Source: Bartonella machadoae
Lineage (GTDB): Bacteria > Pseudomonadota > Alphaproteobacteria > Rhizobiales > Rhizobiaceae
Assembly: GCF_022559585.1 (NCBI RefSeq)
Contig: NZ_CP087114.1
Span: 1,467,095-1,531,094 of the forward strand
DNA length: 64,000 bases
Reading direction: 5' to 3'
In this document: piece after piece, positions 19,962-30,694 of the stretch
How the letters are laid out: every line of letters begins with the position of its first letter
How positions within the stretch are numbered: the first letter of the stretch is position 1
Made by a program: the position numbers and the translations under genes
The notes under the pieces: model-generated
What the model saw: the letters and a program-made list of their open reading frames with translations, nothing else
Database searches by the model: none
What the model was told of the DNA's origin: nothing

Positions 19962-20389
19962 AATGTTAAACTTTTTTTGATATTTTCTTGGAAATAAAAA
20001 TCAAATATATGAAACAACTTAAAAATACTGTAATAGAATAACATCACCTTCCTTGATTTTTCAAATGATGCTCCTAATGTACACGATAGTCAGCAGCGCA
20101 AATTTGTCTTTTAAAATAAAATCTATTTTAATGTAATCTTTCATCATCATCATAGATTTATTTTTCTTATCGACAAGATACAGTGTTCGTAAAATCGTAA
20201 TTTTTTTTAAAGACTAACCTCAACTTTTTTGTGAAAAGTAAAATAACTCCAAAATTGAATAGCCTCATGTCATAATGCATTATTATAGGCAAAATAACTA
20301 TCATTACATATATAATAGAACTTCTATAATAGAACTTCATAGATAAGAGTATTTTATATGAAATCAGAAAACACTTTCGGATGAACTGA
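19962..20389. other. intergenic region between rlmJ and uvrC
   Basis: About 430 AT-rich bases. There is a short imperfect direct repeat around 20310-20345 (ATAATAGAACTTC twice) just ahead of uvrC. I see no gene or clear regulatory site. Confidence 0.35.
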
Positions 20390-22375
20390 ATGATCCTGAA
20401 AAACAACACAGCTTGTTCTAAAAATGAAAAAGAAAAAACTCCTTTTCTCTCTCATATACCATGGAACAACGCCAATCAAGAAAATGATAAACTTCAATTT
20501 AAAGGTGCCAAACTCATACAAGAGTTTGTCAAACACCTGCCGCATAAGCCTGGCGTTTATCGAATGATTGATGAGAAAGGTGATGTTCTCTATGTTGGTA
20601 AAGCGCGCAATCTTAAAAAACGCGTTTCAAACTATACGCGTGAACAAGGACACAATAACCGTATTGCCCGTATGATTCATGCGACATATCATATGGAATT
20701 TGTCGTAACGCACACGGAAACAGAAGCACTCCTTCTAGAAGCTAATCTCATAAAAAGATTCCATCCGCGTTTTAATGTACTCCTGCGTGACGATAAAAGT
20801 TTTCCTTATATCATGATCACTGATGATCATCATGCACCTGCACTTTACAAACATCGTGGTGCTCGAACAAGAAAAGCCCACTATTTTGGTCCTTTTGCCT
20901 CTCCAGGTGCTGTAACACAAACAATCAATGTTTTACAACGTGCCTTTTTATTACGAACTTGTACCGATGCTGTTTTTGAAAACCGTACACGCCCCTGTTT
21001 GCTTTATCAAATTAAGCGATGTTCTGCACCTTGTACCGGTGAAATTACTGACAGTGATTATAGAGAATTGGTGAAAGGAGCAAAAAATTTCCTGTCAGGA
21101 AAAAGCCAATCTGTTAAAAATAATATGGTTCAAGCAATGCATAAAGCCGCTGAAAAGCTTGACTTTGAACAAGCCGCTGCCTATCGTGATCGCCTATCAG
21201 CTCTCTCTCATATACAAAGTCATCAAGGCATTAACCCACAAACAGTACAAGAAGCAGATGTGTTCGCAATTGCGCAAAAAGAGGGAGCGACTTGCATTCA
21301 AGTGTTCTTTTTTCGCATGGGACAAAATTGGGGAAACAGAGCCTATTTTCCTAAAGCAGATCCCTCTTTTTCTTGTACGGAAATTTTAGCGAGTTTTCTT
21401 GCCCAATTCTATGATGATAAACCTCTTCCCAAACTTATTCTTTTATCTGAAAAAATCGAAGAAAAAGAACTTCTTACAGAGGCGTTCAGTTTAAAAGCAA
21501 ATCAAAAAATACTTCTCTCTTTACCCAAAAAAGGTGAACGTAAAACTCTTGTTAATCATGCTTATATCAATGCGCATGAAGCACTTGGACGCAAACTTGC
21601 TGAAACAACGACACATATAAAATTACTTCAAGGGCTTGCTGAAATATTCCAACTCCCTCATACTCCATGCCGTATAGAGGTCTATGACAATTCTCATATT
21701 ATGGGAACAAACGCAGTAGGTGCAATGATTGTCGCAGGTCAAACAGGATTTATTAAAAGTCAATATCGTAAATTTAACATCTGCTCAACCGATATCACAC
21801 CTGGTGATGACTTTGGTATGATGAAAGAAGTTATAAAACGAAGATTTTCACGTCTTATCAAAGAGCATGGTCTACCTCATAAATGTAATGACATAAAAAG
21901 CAAAAGTAGAGATTCTTTTCCTCTCTGGCCTGATCTCATATTAATTGATGGTGGTGAAGGGCAAATAAAGAGTGTGCATAAAATACTCTCTGAATTAAAA
22001 TTGGATGATCTGATCACTGTCGTTGGGATAGCGAAAGGTATTGATCGTAACGCGGGACGTGAACGATTTTTTATAAAAGGCAAAATACCCTTTACGCTTT
22101 CTCCACGTGAGCCTATTCTGCATTTCTTGCAACGTCTACGTGATGAAGCGCATCGTTTTGCAATTGGAACACATAGAGCAAAACGTAAAAAGGAAATATT
22201 CAAAAATCCACTTGATGAAATCGCCAATATTGGTCCAACAAGGAAGCGCGCATTACTTCATCATTTTGGAAGTGCTAAAGCCGTTGCTCGTGCTTCACCT
22301 GAAGATTTAATAAAAGTTACAGGAATTTCCATCACTATTGCACAAAAAATTTATAACCATTTTAATGAAAAATAA
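20390..22375 (+). CDS. uvrC: UvrABC excinuclease subunit C
   Basis: Makes both incisions in nucleotide excision repair with UvrA and UvrB. The N-terminal GIY-YIG nuclease domain is seen at [20 protein letters not shown] (about residues 53-72). A UVR domain ([13 protein letters not shown]) binds UvrB near residue 265. The RNase H-like C-terminal nuclease region includes [18 protein letters not shown] and ILIDGGEGQ, and helix-hairpin-helix motifs lie at the end. Length is 661 residues, slightly long because of a polar N-terminal leader that may be overcalled. It is followed closely by pgsA, a common pairing. Confidence 0.95.
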   Translation: MILKNNTACSKNEKEKTPFLSHIPWNNANQENDKLQFKGAKLIQEFVKHLPHKPGVYRMIDEKGDVLYVGKARNLKKRVSNYTREQGHNNRIARMIHATYHMEFVVTHTETEALLLEANLIKRFHPRFNVLLRDDKSFPYIMITDDHHAPALYKHRGARTRKAHYFGPFASPGAVTQTINVLQRAFLLRTCTDAVFENRTRPCLLYQIKRCSAPCTGEITDSDYRELVKGAKNFLSGKSQSVKNNMVQAMHKAAEKLDFEQAAAYRDRLSALSHIQSHQGINPQTVQEADVFAIAQKEGATCIQVFFFRMGQNWGNRAYFPKADPSFSCTEILASFLAQFYDDKPLPKLILLSEKIEEKELLTEAFSLKANQKILLSLPKKGERKTLVNHAYINAHEALGRKLAETTTHIKLLQGLAEIFQLPHTPCRIEVYDNSHIMGTNAVGAMIVAGQTGFIKSQYRKFNICSTDITPGDDFGMMKEVIKRRFSRLIKEHGLPHKCNDIKSKSRDSFPLWPDLILIDGGEGQIKSVHKILSELKLDDLITVVGIAKGIDRNAGRERFFIKGKIPFTLSPREPILHFLQRLRDEAHRFAIGTHRAKRKKEIFKNPLDEIANIGPTRKRALLHHFGSAKAVARASPEDLIKVTGISITIAQKIYNHFNEK

Positions 22376-22449
22376 GCTTGTTTCGTGGTCTTTGCCTTGT
22401 TACGTTTATAAAACAAACCATATCCTTAAAAAGAATTGAAAAGAGCTCT

Positions 22450-23031
22450 ATGAAAAATCATACTTTTTCTTTTCCAAATATTTTAACTTATGCACGGATT
22501 ATTGCAGTGCCAATGGTTGTTGCGTGCTTTTTTCTAGAAGGACGACTACAATCAAGCGATATTGCACGTTGGACGGCTGTTTCTATTTTTATTATTGCAT
22601 CTATCACTGACTTTCTTGATGGCTACCTTGCCCGTATTTGGGAACAAACCTCTAATATTGGTCGCATGTTAGATCCAATTGCAGATAAGCTTCTCGTCTC
22701 TGCCTGTTTGCTTTTACTTGCCGCAGATAGTACAATTGCTGGATGGACCCTATGGGCTGCCATCATTATTCTTTGCCGAGAAATTCTTGTATCAGGATTG
22801 CGTGAATATTTAGCTGAATTGAAAGTAAGCGTTCCTGTTTCTCGTCTTGCAAAGTGGAAAACTTTTGTACAAATGATCGCCATTGTTTTTCTTTTGGCGG
22901 GACCAGCTGGTAATAAAATTATCCCGCACACAACAGAATTTGGCATCACGATGTTATGGATTTCCGCTCTCCTCACATTGTGGACAGGGTGGGATTATTT
23001 TCGTGCGGGTTTAAAACATGTCATCACATGA
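22450..23031 (+). CDS. pgsA: CDP-diacylglycerol--glycerol-3-phosphate 3-phosphatidyltransferase
   Basis: Makes phosphatidylglycerol phosphate in the inner membrane, the committed step to phosphatidylglycerol and cardiolipin. The CDP-alcohol phosphotransferase motif is present as DFLDGYLAR then GRMLDPIADKLL, following the D-G-x2-A-R-x8-G-x3-D-x3-D pattern. The protein has several membrane helices. I chose the ATG at 22450, giving 193 residues starting MKNHTFSFPNILTYARI. The frame is open to 22378 but the extra residues look unrelated. It lies about 75 bases after uvrC. Confidence 0.93.
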   Translation: MKNHTFSFPNILTYARIIAVPMVVACFFLEGRLQSSDIARWTAVSIFIIASITDFLDGYLARIWEQTSNIGRMLDPIADKLLVSACLLLLAADSTIAGWTLWAAIIILCREILVSGLREYLAELKVSVPVSRLAKWKTFVQMIAIVFLLAGPAGNKIIPHTTEFGITMLWISALLTLWTGWDYFRAGLKHVIT

Positions 23032-23080
23032 AAATAATAAGCTTAACATACCTTTTATAGGAAATTTATCATCCCATTAG

Positions 23081-23115
23081 AAAAACCTCAAAACCCTGTG
23101 TTTTGAGGCTTTCTT
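23081..23115. terminator. bidirectional terminator between pgsA and ndk
   Basis: A nine-base perfect stem (CCTCAAAAC/GTTTTGAGG) with a five-base loop, preceded by AAAAA and followed by a T-rich stretch. It sits between the convergent genes pgsA and ndk and could stop transcription from both sides. Confidence 0.75.
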
Positions 23116-23134
23116 CTTTTCAGCGATATTTTTA

Positions 23135-23557
23135 TTAACCAACAATTTCTATTTCAGAAAACCAAAAAGCAATTTCTGTTTTTGCTGTTTCTGCACTATC
23201 TGAACCATGAACAGAGTTTTCGCCAATCGACAACGCATGCACTTTACGAATTGTTCCTTCTTGCGCATCCATAGGATTTGTAGCCCCCATCACTTCACGG
23301 TTTTTAGCTATGGCATTTTCGCCTTCTAAAACCTGTACAACCGTTGGAGCAGAAGACATAAATTCAACCAGCTCACCAAAAAATGGACGTTCTTTATGCA
23401 CTGCATAAAACTTTTCAGCTTCACGTTGGCTCATCCACACACGCTTAGAAGCAATAACACGAAGCCCCGCATCTTCAAGCATTTTGGTAATTGCTCCCGT
23501 CAAATTACGTCGTGTTGCATCCGGTTTAATCATCGAAAAAGTACGCTCTATAGCCAT
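23135..23557 (-). CDS. ndk: nucleoside diphosphate kinase
   Basis: Transfers the gamma phosphate between nucleoside triphosphates and diphosphates. The N-terminal [15 protein letters not shown] motif and the active-site histidine in ENSVHGSDS are intact. Length is 140 residues, exactly the usual size. It is convergent with pgsA across a shared terminator. The next genes upstream on its strand side are the autotransporters, after a 380-base gap. Confidence 0.97.
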   Translation of the reverse strand: MAIERTFSMIKPDATRRNLTGAITKMLEDAGLRVIASKRVWMSQREAEKFYAVHKERPFFGELVEFMSSAPTVVQVLEGENAIAKNREVMGATNPMDAQEGTIRKVHALSIGENSVHGSDSAETAKTEIAFWFSEIEIVG

Positions 23558-23939
23558 TTGATTACCTTTATTGTGTTTATGACATTCTTTGTCTCTTCTA
23601 TAGCAAGCAGAAAGACTTTTGCCAAGAGTCTGTACAAAAATCCGCAGAAAATTTCAAAATATGTAAATTGATAGGTGTGAATTTCAGTAAATAATATAAA
23701 TGTTCTTTTTATCTGATCTTCATCATAGCACCATCATCCCTCTTATTGAAGCCTTTGTATCAGCTAAAATATTTTTTGTTCAAAAGAACTCTTCAACAGG
23801 AGAAAAAATACAAGAGAAATGATACGCAGCAGAAATGTGCAGCTTTTGCACAAAAACGAATTATCCTAAAAACGCTCCCTAAATATTGCGTATTTTTCTT
23901 CTCTAATACCTCAAGAGCAAAATCAAAGCACAACCATAT
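23558..23939. other. intergenic region between ndk and first autotransporter
   Basis: About 380 AT-rich bases with the ndk promoter region and the trailer of the autotransporter gene. I see no gene, and no strong hairpin that would end the autotransporter transcript. Confidence 0.35.
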
Positions 23940-24983
23940 TTAAAAACTATAGCGCACACCCAAGGTCCCTTGGAGTAACTGCTTTACCTTTTGCCCTTTG
24001 ACATAATGCGCTTCCGCATAAAGCTTTAATTTATCACTCACTAAACTGCTCAAACCAATTCCTAGTTTACCTGCATCCCCTGATAAATCGGTGATAAATT
24101 TATGGTGTTTATTAATCGTCGTGTGGTTATCATTTTTATTCTCACGCAACCATGCCGCCGTAATGTACGCTATCGATGAGGAATCTAGACTAGAACCAAA
24201 TTCATACCCTAAAGATAAACCAACCTCACTGCGCAATGACGTAAGGGGGATGATATCGCCAATCATCTTATTAGAAAGGGTGATTTCCTTACCCTCAGTG
24301 CGCAACCATGTGAATTGTGCATAAGGCTGCATCCAACTGCTCTGCGCCATCTTCATACGATACCCCCCTTCAAAGGATGCTCCCACTGCCCACTGCTTAT
24401 AATTCCCTTCAATATCTAAGCCATTGGTTGAAACTGCCTTCAGAGTATTTTGATAATGATTGTATTTCAAAATACTATCTAGATACCAGCCACTATGAGA
24501 AAAATAGCTCGCATAAGCTCCAATGCCATAGGTATTTACGCTACTGGTACCACCTCGTGCATGGGCAACACGTGCTTGATCATAACTGCCAAAACCACCA
24601 AGATAAAAATCTCCATTTGTCAACTCACTGATACCTGTGAGACCTAACACGATACCCGTCTGCTCCAGCTTAAAATCTAGATGACCTGTGGAGACACTCT
24701 CTTTACTCTTGATTGCAGATGCCCATAGAGCAGAACTTTTTTTATTTTTCTCTAGCATTCCTCGCCCCGCACGCACAGTTTGCAACTCATTGTGAAAAAT
24801 GAATTGAGGAGCCACAGCCAGTGATAACACCGCATCCGTAGAGGGAGTGGTTAAAAAATCAGAAACGGATAGCGTCTCAGTTAACTGTGAAGGAAGTTGG
24901 TGTTGATTACTCGGACGCACACTCATTTGATCAGCTAGTGATGCCGCATCCGTAGAAACGACAGACTGTTGTTGCTCCTCAGA
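23938..24983. repeat. barrel-encoding repeat, copy 1 (pair with 29649-30694)
   Basis: This 1,046-base segment encodes the end of the linker and the whole beta-barrel of the first autotransporter. It is nearly identical to 29649-30694. By eye I count about 18 amino-acid differences over about 347 codons. Similarity drops sharply upstream of the SEEQQQ codons. The pattern points to recent duplication or gene conversion. Confidence 0.85.
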
Positions 24984-26486
24984 AGGATGATGGTTTGCAG
25001 AACGTGCTAACTCAGGAGCTTGATTTCCTAGAGATAATACAGGAAGTTGTTGCTCTTTCAAATGCCGTGGAGGTCGTGGTTGGGGATAGCGCTTTCCATT
25101 ATTCCGAGAAGACTGCGATCTCGTTCCCCCGTCCGTAGGTAAATCATATGAAAAAGTAGTTACTTTGGGTTTCTTACTTACACGCAGAGAAGAAGTCTCC
25201 GAAGAACTTGATCTACCATTCGCCATACCTAAATACCAAATTGTAGCATCACCACTGGAATCAGCGCTCCTTTCTCTTTTATATAAACCATACATAAAAG
25301 CCCCACCATCAACCGATTCAATTTTTTTACCAGAGTGATCTACTAAAGTAAAATCAGCACCTCCATCTTGACTTCTATCAGTAATCAAACTACGTTCTGC
25401 GAGCAAACCATTCTTTTGTGACAAATAACCCGTGATTTCAGCACCAGAATCGGTAACGCTTATTTTATGATTGCCAGCACCCTCATCAATCAATAAATAA
25501 TCACTACCATCACCTATATCACTAAGATTGAACTTAAAATGTAAATCCCCTGAAAGTTGCTCAACATGGAGTAAAACATGACGTCGATCATATGGAATAG
25601 AAGTAAAAATAATAGTCCCTCCCTCACCACTTAAATTTTCAATATTAATCCAAGGTTTTTCGTTAGGTTTCCGCTCACCAGGCAAAAATAATATATCACC
25701 AGTTATTTTCTGCAAAGTAAGTTTGTCTTTTGTGATATGATTTGTAACATCACCAGCAAATAAATAAAGACATCCTTCACCGTTAACCTTTACTTCTCCA
25801 TCGACGTCTTGTACACCAACATGTAACCACGATCTAGCAGAGTCATTGATGGTTAGACCATCCACAATGCCACCAGGATAGACAACTTGAACAGCTTGAT
25901 CCTGCAGAGTAGTATCATAAGATTCCCCTCCCATTAAAACATGTTGTCGACCGTTCTCAGAAACCACAGCACTCATTGATTTTCCCCCCTCTTTTCTTTG
26001 TCCCATGTAAAGATTTTGTTCTCCATCTTTCCCCACTTTTGTCTTCCAAACCCACGCCTCATCATACACGTTTTGTTGTCCTAAAACTCCATCTTTACCA
26101 GAAACTGTAACATTATGAGCACTGCTTCTCTTCTCCACAATTTCAGGATTAAAACTTTTTTCTTCGAAAACAAACTGTTTACCACCAACGACTTTAGTCT
26201 CTGCAGCAGTTCCTCCACGCGTAACCACTTGTATTCCACCTTTATTAACAGTAGAATACGTAGAAATTCCACCATTTTCAACAATCTCTATACCGCCATC
26301 TTCGATTGTAAGATTAGTATTGAAAAGAGATATAACATGTGGTGAGTCTTTCGTGATTGTCTCCCCATTTCTCATCCTCATCATATGAGCTAGCTCCTCC
26401 TCATTACTCTCAAATGCACTTGCAATTTGCACCAGACAACTACTGATCATTAATACTGAAAAACTTAATTTGCATTTATGTCGCAT
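23940..26486 (-). CDS. BafA/Iba-like autotransporter (paralogue 1)
   Basis: Type V secreted protein of 848 residues. The signal peptide is about residues 1-24, ending IASA. The passenger (about 50-400) is built from repeated GG-x6-GG-type strands such as GGIEIVENGG, GGKQFVFEEK and NGRQHVLMGG, a pertactin-like beta-helix pattern. A proline/glutamine-rich linker (about 450-540) precedes the C-terminal autotransporter barrel, which ends in the usual aromatic GVRYSF. The layout matches the Bartonella inducible autotransporter/BafA family, whose passenger in B. henselae is angiogenic. Whether this paralogue shares that activity cannot be told from sequence. The passenger is the shortest of the three here. 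Confidence 0.85.
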   Translation of the reverse strand: MRHKCKLSFSVLMISSCLVQIASAFESNEEELAHMMRMRNGETITKDSPHVISLFNTNLTIEDGGIEIVENGGISTYSTVNKGGIQVVTRGGTAAETKVVGGKQFVFEEKSFNPEIVEKRSSAHNVTVSGKDGVLGQQNVYDEAWVWKTKVGKDGEQNLYMGQRKEGGKSMSAVVSENGRQHVLMGGESYDTTLQDQAVQVVYPGGIVDGLTINDSARSWLHVGVQDVDGEVKVNGEGCLYLFAGDVTNHITKDKLTLQKITGDILFLPGERKPNEKPWINIENLSGEGGTIIFTSIPYDRRHVLLHVEQLSGDLHFKFNLSDIGDGSDYLLIDEGAGNHKISVTDSGAEITGYLSQKNGLLAERSLITDRSQDGGADFTLVDHSGKKIESVDGGAFMYGLYKRERSADSSGDATIWYLGMANGRSSSSETSSLRVSKKPKVTTFSYDLPTDGGTRSQSSRNNGKRYPQPRPPRHLKEQQLPVLSLGNQAPELARSANHHPSEEQQQSVVSTDAASLADQMSVRPSNQHQLPSQLTETLSVSDFLTTPSTDAVLSLAVAPQFIFHNELQTVRAGRGMLEKNKKSSALWASAIKSKESVSTGHLDFKLEQTGIVLGLTGISELTNGDFYLGGFGSYDQARVAHARGGTSSVNTYGIGAYASYFSHSGWYLDSILKYNHYQNTLKAVSTNGLDIEGNYKQWAVGASFEGGYRMKMAQSSWMQPYAQFTWLRTEGKEITLSNKMIGDIIPLTSLRSEVGLSLGYEFGSSLDSSSIAYITAAWLRENKNDNHTTINKHHKFITDLSGDAGKLGIGLSSLVSDKLKLYAEAHYVKGQKVKQLLQGTLGVRYSF

Positions 26487-26858
26487 AATTTATTCTCCAC
26501 TCTCAATCATTAGACAAACATCCTGCAATTTCGCAGGTGACCTGCTGTAGATTGTATCATAATGTGTTTTATTTATGTCTAAACACAACTTTTAAGTGTA
26601 TTTTTTATTTTATTGCAATTTATAGTTGTGTAAAATAAAAAAGAATATGCTAATCTAAGAAAATATAATTTTATAAAATTCAAGTTGCATCTTAAATATA
26701 AGATACAACTTGCAATCCTATTCAATAATAGAAAAAGAAATAATAGCTTTTAACAGAGTATAATCTTATCAACAATATTTTCAATCAACCGAGTTAATCT
26801 GAATATTGCGTTTTAAGTTGTATAATAATTACACTTGTCAGTTTAATGAAATACATCT
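26487..26858. promoter_or_regulatory. upstream region of autotransporter 1 with candidate dyad
   Basis: About 370 very AT-rich bases between paralogues 1 and 2. At 26583-26599 there is ACACAACTTTTAAGTGT, which shares ATACACTTAAAA (minus strand) with a perfect dyad upstream of paralogue 3. It lies about 100 bases before the ATG. Its role as an operator is a guess. Confidence 0.35.
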
Positions 26859-29414
26859 TTAAAAAGTATAGCGTACCCCTAGAAGACCTTGAAGTGACTG
26901 CTTAATCTTATGCCCTTTCAAATAATGTGCTTCTGCATAAAGTGTTAGTTTATCATTGACAAAACTGTTTAAACCAATTCCCAATTTTCCTGCATTTCCA
27001 GACAAGTCCATAATAAATCTATGCTGGTTATTAATTGTTGTATGATTATTACTGATATTCTCACGCAACCAAGCGGCCATAATATAAGCTGTTAAGGAAG
27101 TCTCAGCACCAAAAACAAACTTATGCCCTGCAGTTAATCCAACCTCACTACGGAATGAAGTTAAGGGATTAATATTACCGACCATTCCATTGGTAAGTTT
27201 GATTTTTTTACCCTGAACCTGCAAACCCGTTAGTTGTATATAAGGTTGCATCCAAGTGCTTTGTGCTGGCTCAAAACGACAGCCAATTTCAAATGCCCCA
27301 CCTATCGCTGACTGATTATAATCGCTTTGAATAGCTAAACCATTCGTTGAAAGAGCTTTCAGATTATCCCGATAATAATTATATTTTAAAATAGCATCCA
27401 TATACCATCCGCGATTATCAAAATAAGTTGCATAAGTTCCAATGCTATAACTGCTTACGTCACTATCTCCACCTCGTTTATGAACAACACGTGCTTTGTC
27501 GTAACTCCCAAAACCACCAACATACAGATCTCCATGGGTTAGTTCATTTAAATGATCAATACCAAGCACTATACCTGTTTGCTCAAGTTTAAAATGCGTA
27601 TGACCTGTAGCAACGCGTTCTCTGCTCTTGATCGCATAAGTCCATAAATCTGTATTTTTCCTATTTTGATCCAAAACTCCTCTTCCAGTACGTATAATGT
27701 CCAACTCATTATTAAAAATAAGTCCAGAAGCTACAGCTGTAGAAAGTACGGCATCAACTGAAGGAGTCGTTGATGGCCCAATAGGAGCAGATGGATCTTC
27801 TGGATCAGGACCTGAAGGATCTGGTCCACTAATACGATCCGCGGACAAAAACCAAACTTTTCCATTTTCATCCTTTCTCTGTTTTAAACCATACATATAT
27901 GTCCCACCATCGATCGCATTAATTTTTTCACCAATCAAACCTGTCAAAGTAAAATCAGCTTCACCGCTCTGATCTGTAATTAAATCACGCTTATTTGAAA
28001 AAGGATCTGTAATTTCAACTCCAGAGTCAGCAACACTAATTGTGTGCTTCCCTGCCCCTTTTCCAACGAAAAGATAATCGCCACGATTATGAGCAAGAGT
28101 GGTATTAAACTCGAAACGTAAACTTCCTGAAAGATTATTAACATGAAGTTGAGAATAATAGGGATCAGAACCCGTAAACGCAAAAATAACACTCCCATTC
28201 CCACTTAATTTTTGAATGACAGAACTTTTTCCGTCAAACTCTTCGGCAATGGAATAGAGTTTTGTATCTTGTCCATTTAAAACAATATCTTCTGCGATAG
28301 TATGGTGTTGATCATTTCCAGCATAAAGATGAAGCTGCCCAGAATGATTTACAAGTGTTTTACCTTCTAATGTTGCTCCTGCATGCACCCATGATTTTGC
28401 TTCATCATTCATTGTCAAATTTTTTACATATCCATCTGCATAGACTTCCTGAGTAGCCGTTTCACTTAAAACAACATTAATAGCTTTTCCTCCAGCTAAG
28501 ACATGCTGTTCACCACCCCCAAAAACTTTAGTATCAAATGCAGAACCACCATTTTTTGCACTTTGCGCTTTTTTGGCAATCTCTTGTATACCTCCATGCA
28601 TAACTTCTGTATCCCAAACACTTCCCCCATCATATACCTCTTGCCGCCCCCGTGCTTCATCTTGACCATAAATTACAGTATTAAAAGCGCTGCTACCTTT
28701 CGTTTGTCCTTCAACCTCCCCCTCTCCGAAAACAAGCTGCTTACCACCATAAATTTTTGTTCCCTCTACTTTTCCCCCATCCCTAACACTTTGTTGACCA
28801 CCGTCCTGAACAACAGCATTCTTTGAAAGACCTTGTTTTCCTTTTGAAGCATAAATACTTTCTGTTCCACCATGTTCAATTTTGCTATTCTCACTGAGAC
28901 CTCCTGCATAAACATAAATCTCTGCACCATCTCTCACGGTATTATTGATAGAGCGCCCAGGTTTATCTGTCTCACCATCATTTGAAAAGTAAGCTTTACC
29001 ATTATTATTAAGTACATAATTTTCCAGACTTGCTCCATCCTTAATAAAGATCAGTTCAGGACTTTTCCGCCCTATAATATTATTTTCTTGCACATACTGT
29101 TCGGCATTACTCTCATTCTTGCTACCTTCTTCCCCTACTTTGTTTATTAATATTTCAACGCCTTTAACACTACTCAGTTTTTCAAAAGAGCTTGTTCCAC
29201 CACTCATCTCTAACATAACGTCATTTTTAGATGCTGTAATATTTGTGCACCCTTTTGTCCTCATACCCCCATTATATTGGACATAAAATTCTTTTTTATT
29301 TTTACCATAGTTTGAAGACTGACAAAAAGACCGCGTCTCACCACCCGCTGCGGCTTGCCCAAAACAGCTACTGACCATGAGCATCCAACAGCTTAACTTC
29401 CACTTATATTGCAT
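26859..29414 (-). CDS. BafA/Iba-like autotransporter (paralogue 2)
   Basis: An 851-residue autotransporter. I chose the ATG at 29414 because it gives a clean signal peptide (MQYKWKLSCWMLMVSSC, ending AAAG) and has AAGGGGAAGGA upstream; the frame is open to 29483. The passenger carries NNTVRDGAEIYVYAGG near residue 160, then GGQQSV, GGKQLVFGEG and GGEQHVLAGG repeat strands. A short linker rich in GPDPSGPDPEDP precedes a barrel ending GVRYTF. The barrel is clearly related to, but much more diverged from, the other two, so it has not taken part in their recent conversion. Confidence 0.85.
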   Translation of the reverse strand: MQYKWKLSCWMLMVSSCFGQAAAGGETRSFCQSSNYGKNKKEFYVQYNGGMRTKGCTNITASKNDVMLEMSGGTSSFEKLSSVKGVEILINKVGEEGSKNESNAEQYVQENNIIGRKSPELIFIKDGASLENYVLNNNGKAYFSNDGETDKPGRSINNTVRDGAEIYVYAGGLSENSKIEHGGTESIYASKGKQGLSKNAVVQDGGQQSVRDGGKVEGTKIYGGKQLVFGEGEVEGQTKGSSAFNTVIYGQDEARGRQEVYDGGSVWDTEVMHGGIQEIAKKAQSAKNGGSAFDTKVFGGGEQHVLAGGKAINVVLSETATQEVYADGYVKNLTMNDEAKSWVHAGATLEGKTLVNHSGQLHLYAGNDQHHTIAEDIVLNGQDTKLYSIAEEFDGKSSVIQKLSGNGSVIFAFTGSDPYYSQLHVNNLSGSLRFEFNTTLAHNRGDYLFVGKGAGKHTISVADSGVEITDPFSNKRDLITDQSGEADFTLTGLIGEKINAIDGGTYMYGLKQRKDENGKVWFLSADRISGPDPSGPDPEDPSAPIGPSTTPSVDAVLSTAVASGLIFNNELDIIRTGRGVLDQNRKNTDLWTYAIKSRERVATGHTHFKLEQTGIVLGIDHLNELTHGDLYVGGFGSYDKARVVHKRGGDSDVSSYSIGTYATYFDNRGWYMDAILKYNYYRDNLKALSTNGLAIQSDYNQSAIGGAFEIGCRFEPAQSTWMQPYIQLTGLQVQGKKIKLTNGMVGNINPLTSFRSEVGLTAGHKFVFGAETSLTAYIMAAWLRENISNNHTTINNQHRFIMDLSGNAGKLGIGLNSFVNDKLTLYAEAHYLKGHKIKQSLQGLLGVRYTF

Positions 29415-29648
29415 AGCTATATCCTTCCCCTTCACGTCTGAGTAGACATAAAACGTAATTAGCTCTGCAAAATATTTTTTCAACCTAAAATTTTAAGAAT
29501 TATCTTTAACACATTATTAATATTATAAAAAATAGCTTTTTATATTTCATTAAAATCTGTATTCAATCGAGAACATAAGACCGCGTACCTACGGTATCTT
29601 TTTCATGTCTTTCCAAAACTTTTTTATCAAAGAGTAAAGAACCACTAC

Positions 29649-30694
29649 ATTTAAAAACTATAGCGCACACCCAAGGTCCCTTGGAGTAATTGCTTTACCT
29701 TGCGCCCTTTGACATAATGCGCTTCCGCATAAAGCTTTAATTTATCACTCACTAAACTGCTCAAACCAATTCCTAATTTACCTGCATCCCCTGATAAATC
29801 GGTGATAAATTTATGGTGTTTATTAATCGTCGTGTGGTTATCATTTTTATTCTCACGCAACCATGCTGCCGTAATGTACGCTATCGATGAGGAATCTAGA
29901 CTAGAACCAAATTCATACCCTAAAGATAAACCAACCTCACTGCGCAATGACGTAAGGGGGCTGATAGTACCCATCATCTTATTCGAAAGGGTGATTTCCT
30001 TACCCTCAGCGCGCAACCATGTGAATTGTGCATAAGGCTGCATCCAACTGCTCTGCGCCATTTTCATACGATACCCCCCTTCAAAGGACGCCCCCACCGC
30101 CCGTTGCTTATAATTCCCTTCAATGTCTAAACCATTGGTTGAAACTGCCTTCAGAGCATTTTGATAATGATTATATTTCAAAATACTGTCTAAATACCAG
30201 CCACTATGAGAAAAGTAGCTTGCATAAGCTCCAATGCCATAGGTATTTACGCTACTGGTACCACCTCGGGCATGAGCAACACGTGCTTGATCATAACTGC
30301 CAAACCCACCAAGATAAAAATCTCCATTTGTCAGCTCACTGAAAGCGGTGAGACCTAACACAACACCCGTCTGCTCCAGCTTAAAATCTAGATGACCTGT
30401 AGAAACACTCTCTTTACTCTTGATTGCAGATGCCCATAGAGCAGAATGTTTTTTACTTCTCTCTAGCATTCCTCGCCCCGCACGCACAGTTTGCAACTCA
30501 TTGTGAAAAATGAATTGAGGGGCCACAGACAGTGACAACACCGCATCCGTAGAGGGAGTGGTTAAAAAATCAGAAACGGATAACGTCTCAGTTAATTGTG
30601 AAGGAAGTTGATCTTGATTGCTTGGGCGTAGCAGTATCTGATCAGCTAGTGATGCCGCATCCGTAGAAACAACAGACTGTTGTTGCTCCTCAGA
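29649..30694. repeat. barrel-encoding repeat, copy 2 (pair with 23938-24983)
   Basis: Second copy of the 1,046-base segment, encoding the barrel of the third autotransporter. Both copies are the same length, end at the TAA codon on one side, and lose similarity right after the SEEQQQ codons on the other. Confidence 0.85.

Noticed and set aside
24091..24631. Plus-strand frames inside the autotransporter barrel, repeated at 29802-30342
   Set aside because: They are antisense shadows of the barrel code; they look conserved only because the barrel DNA itself is duplicated.
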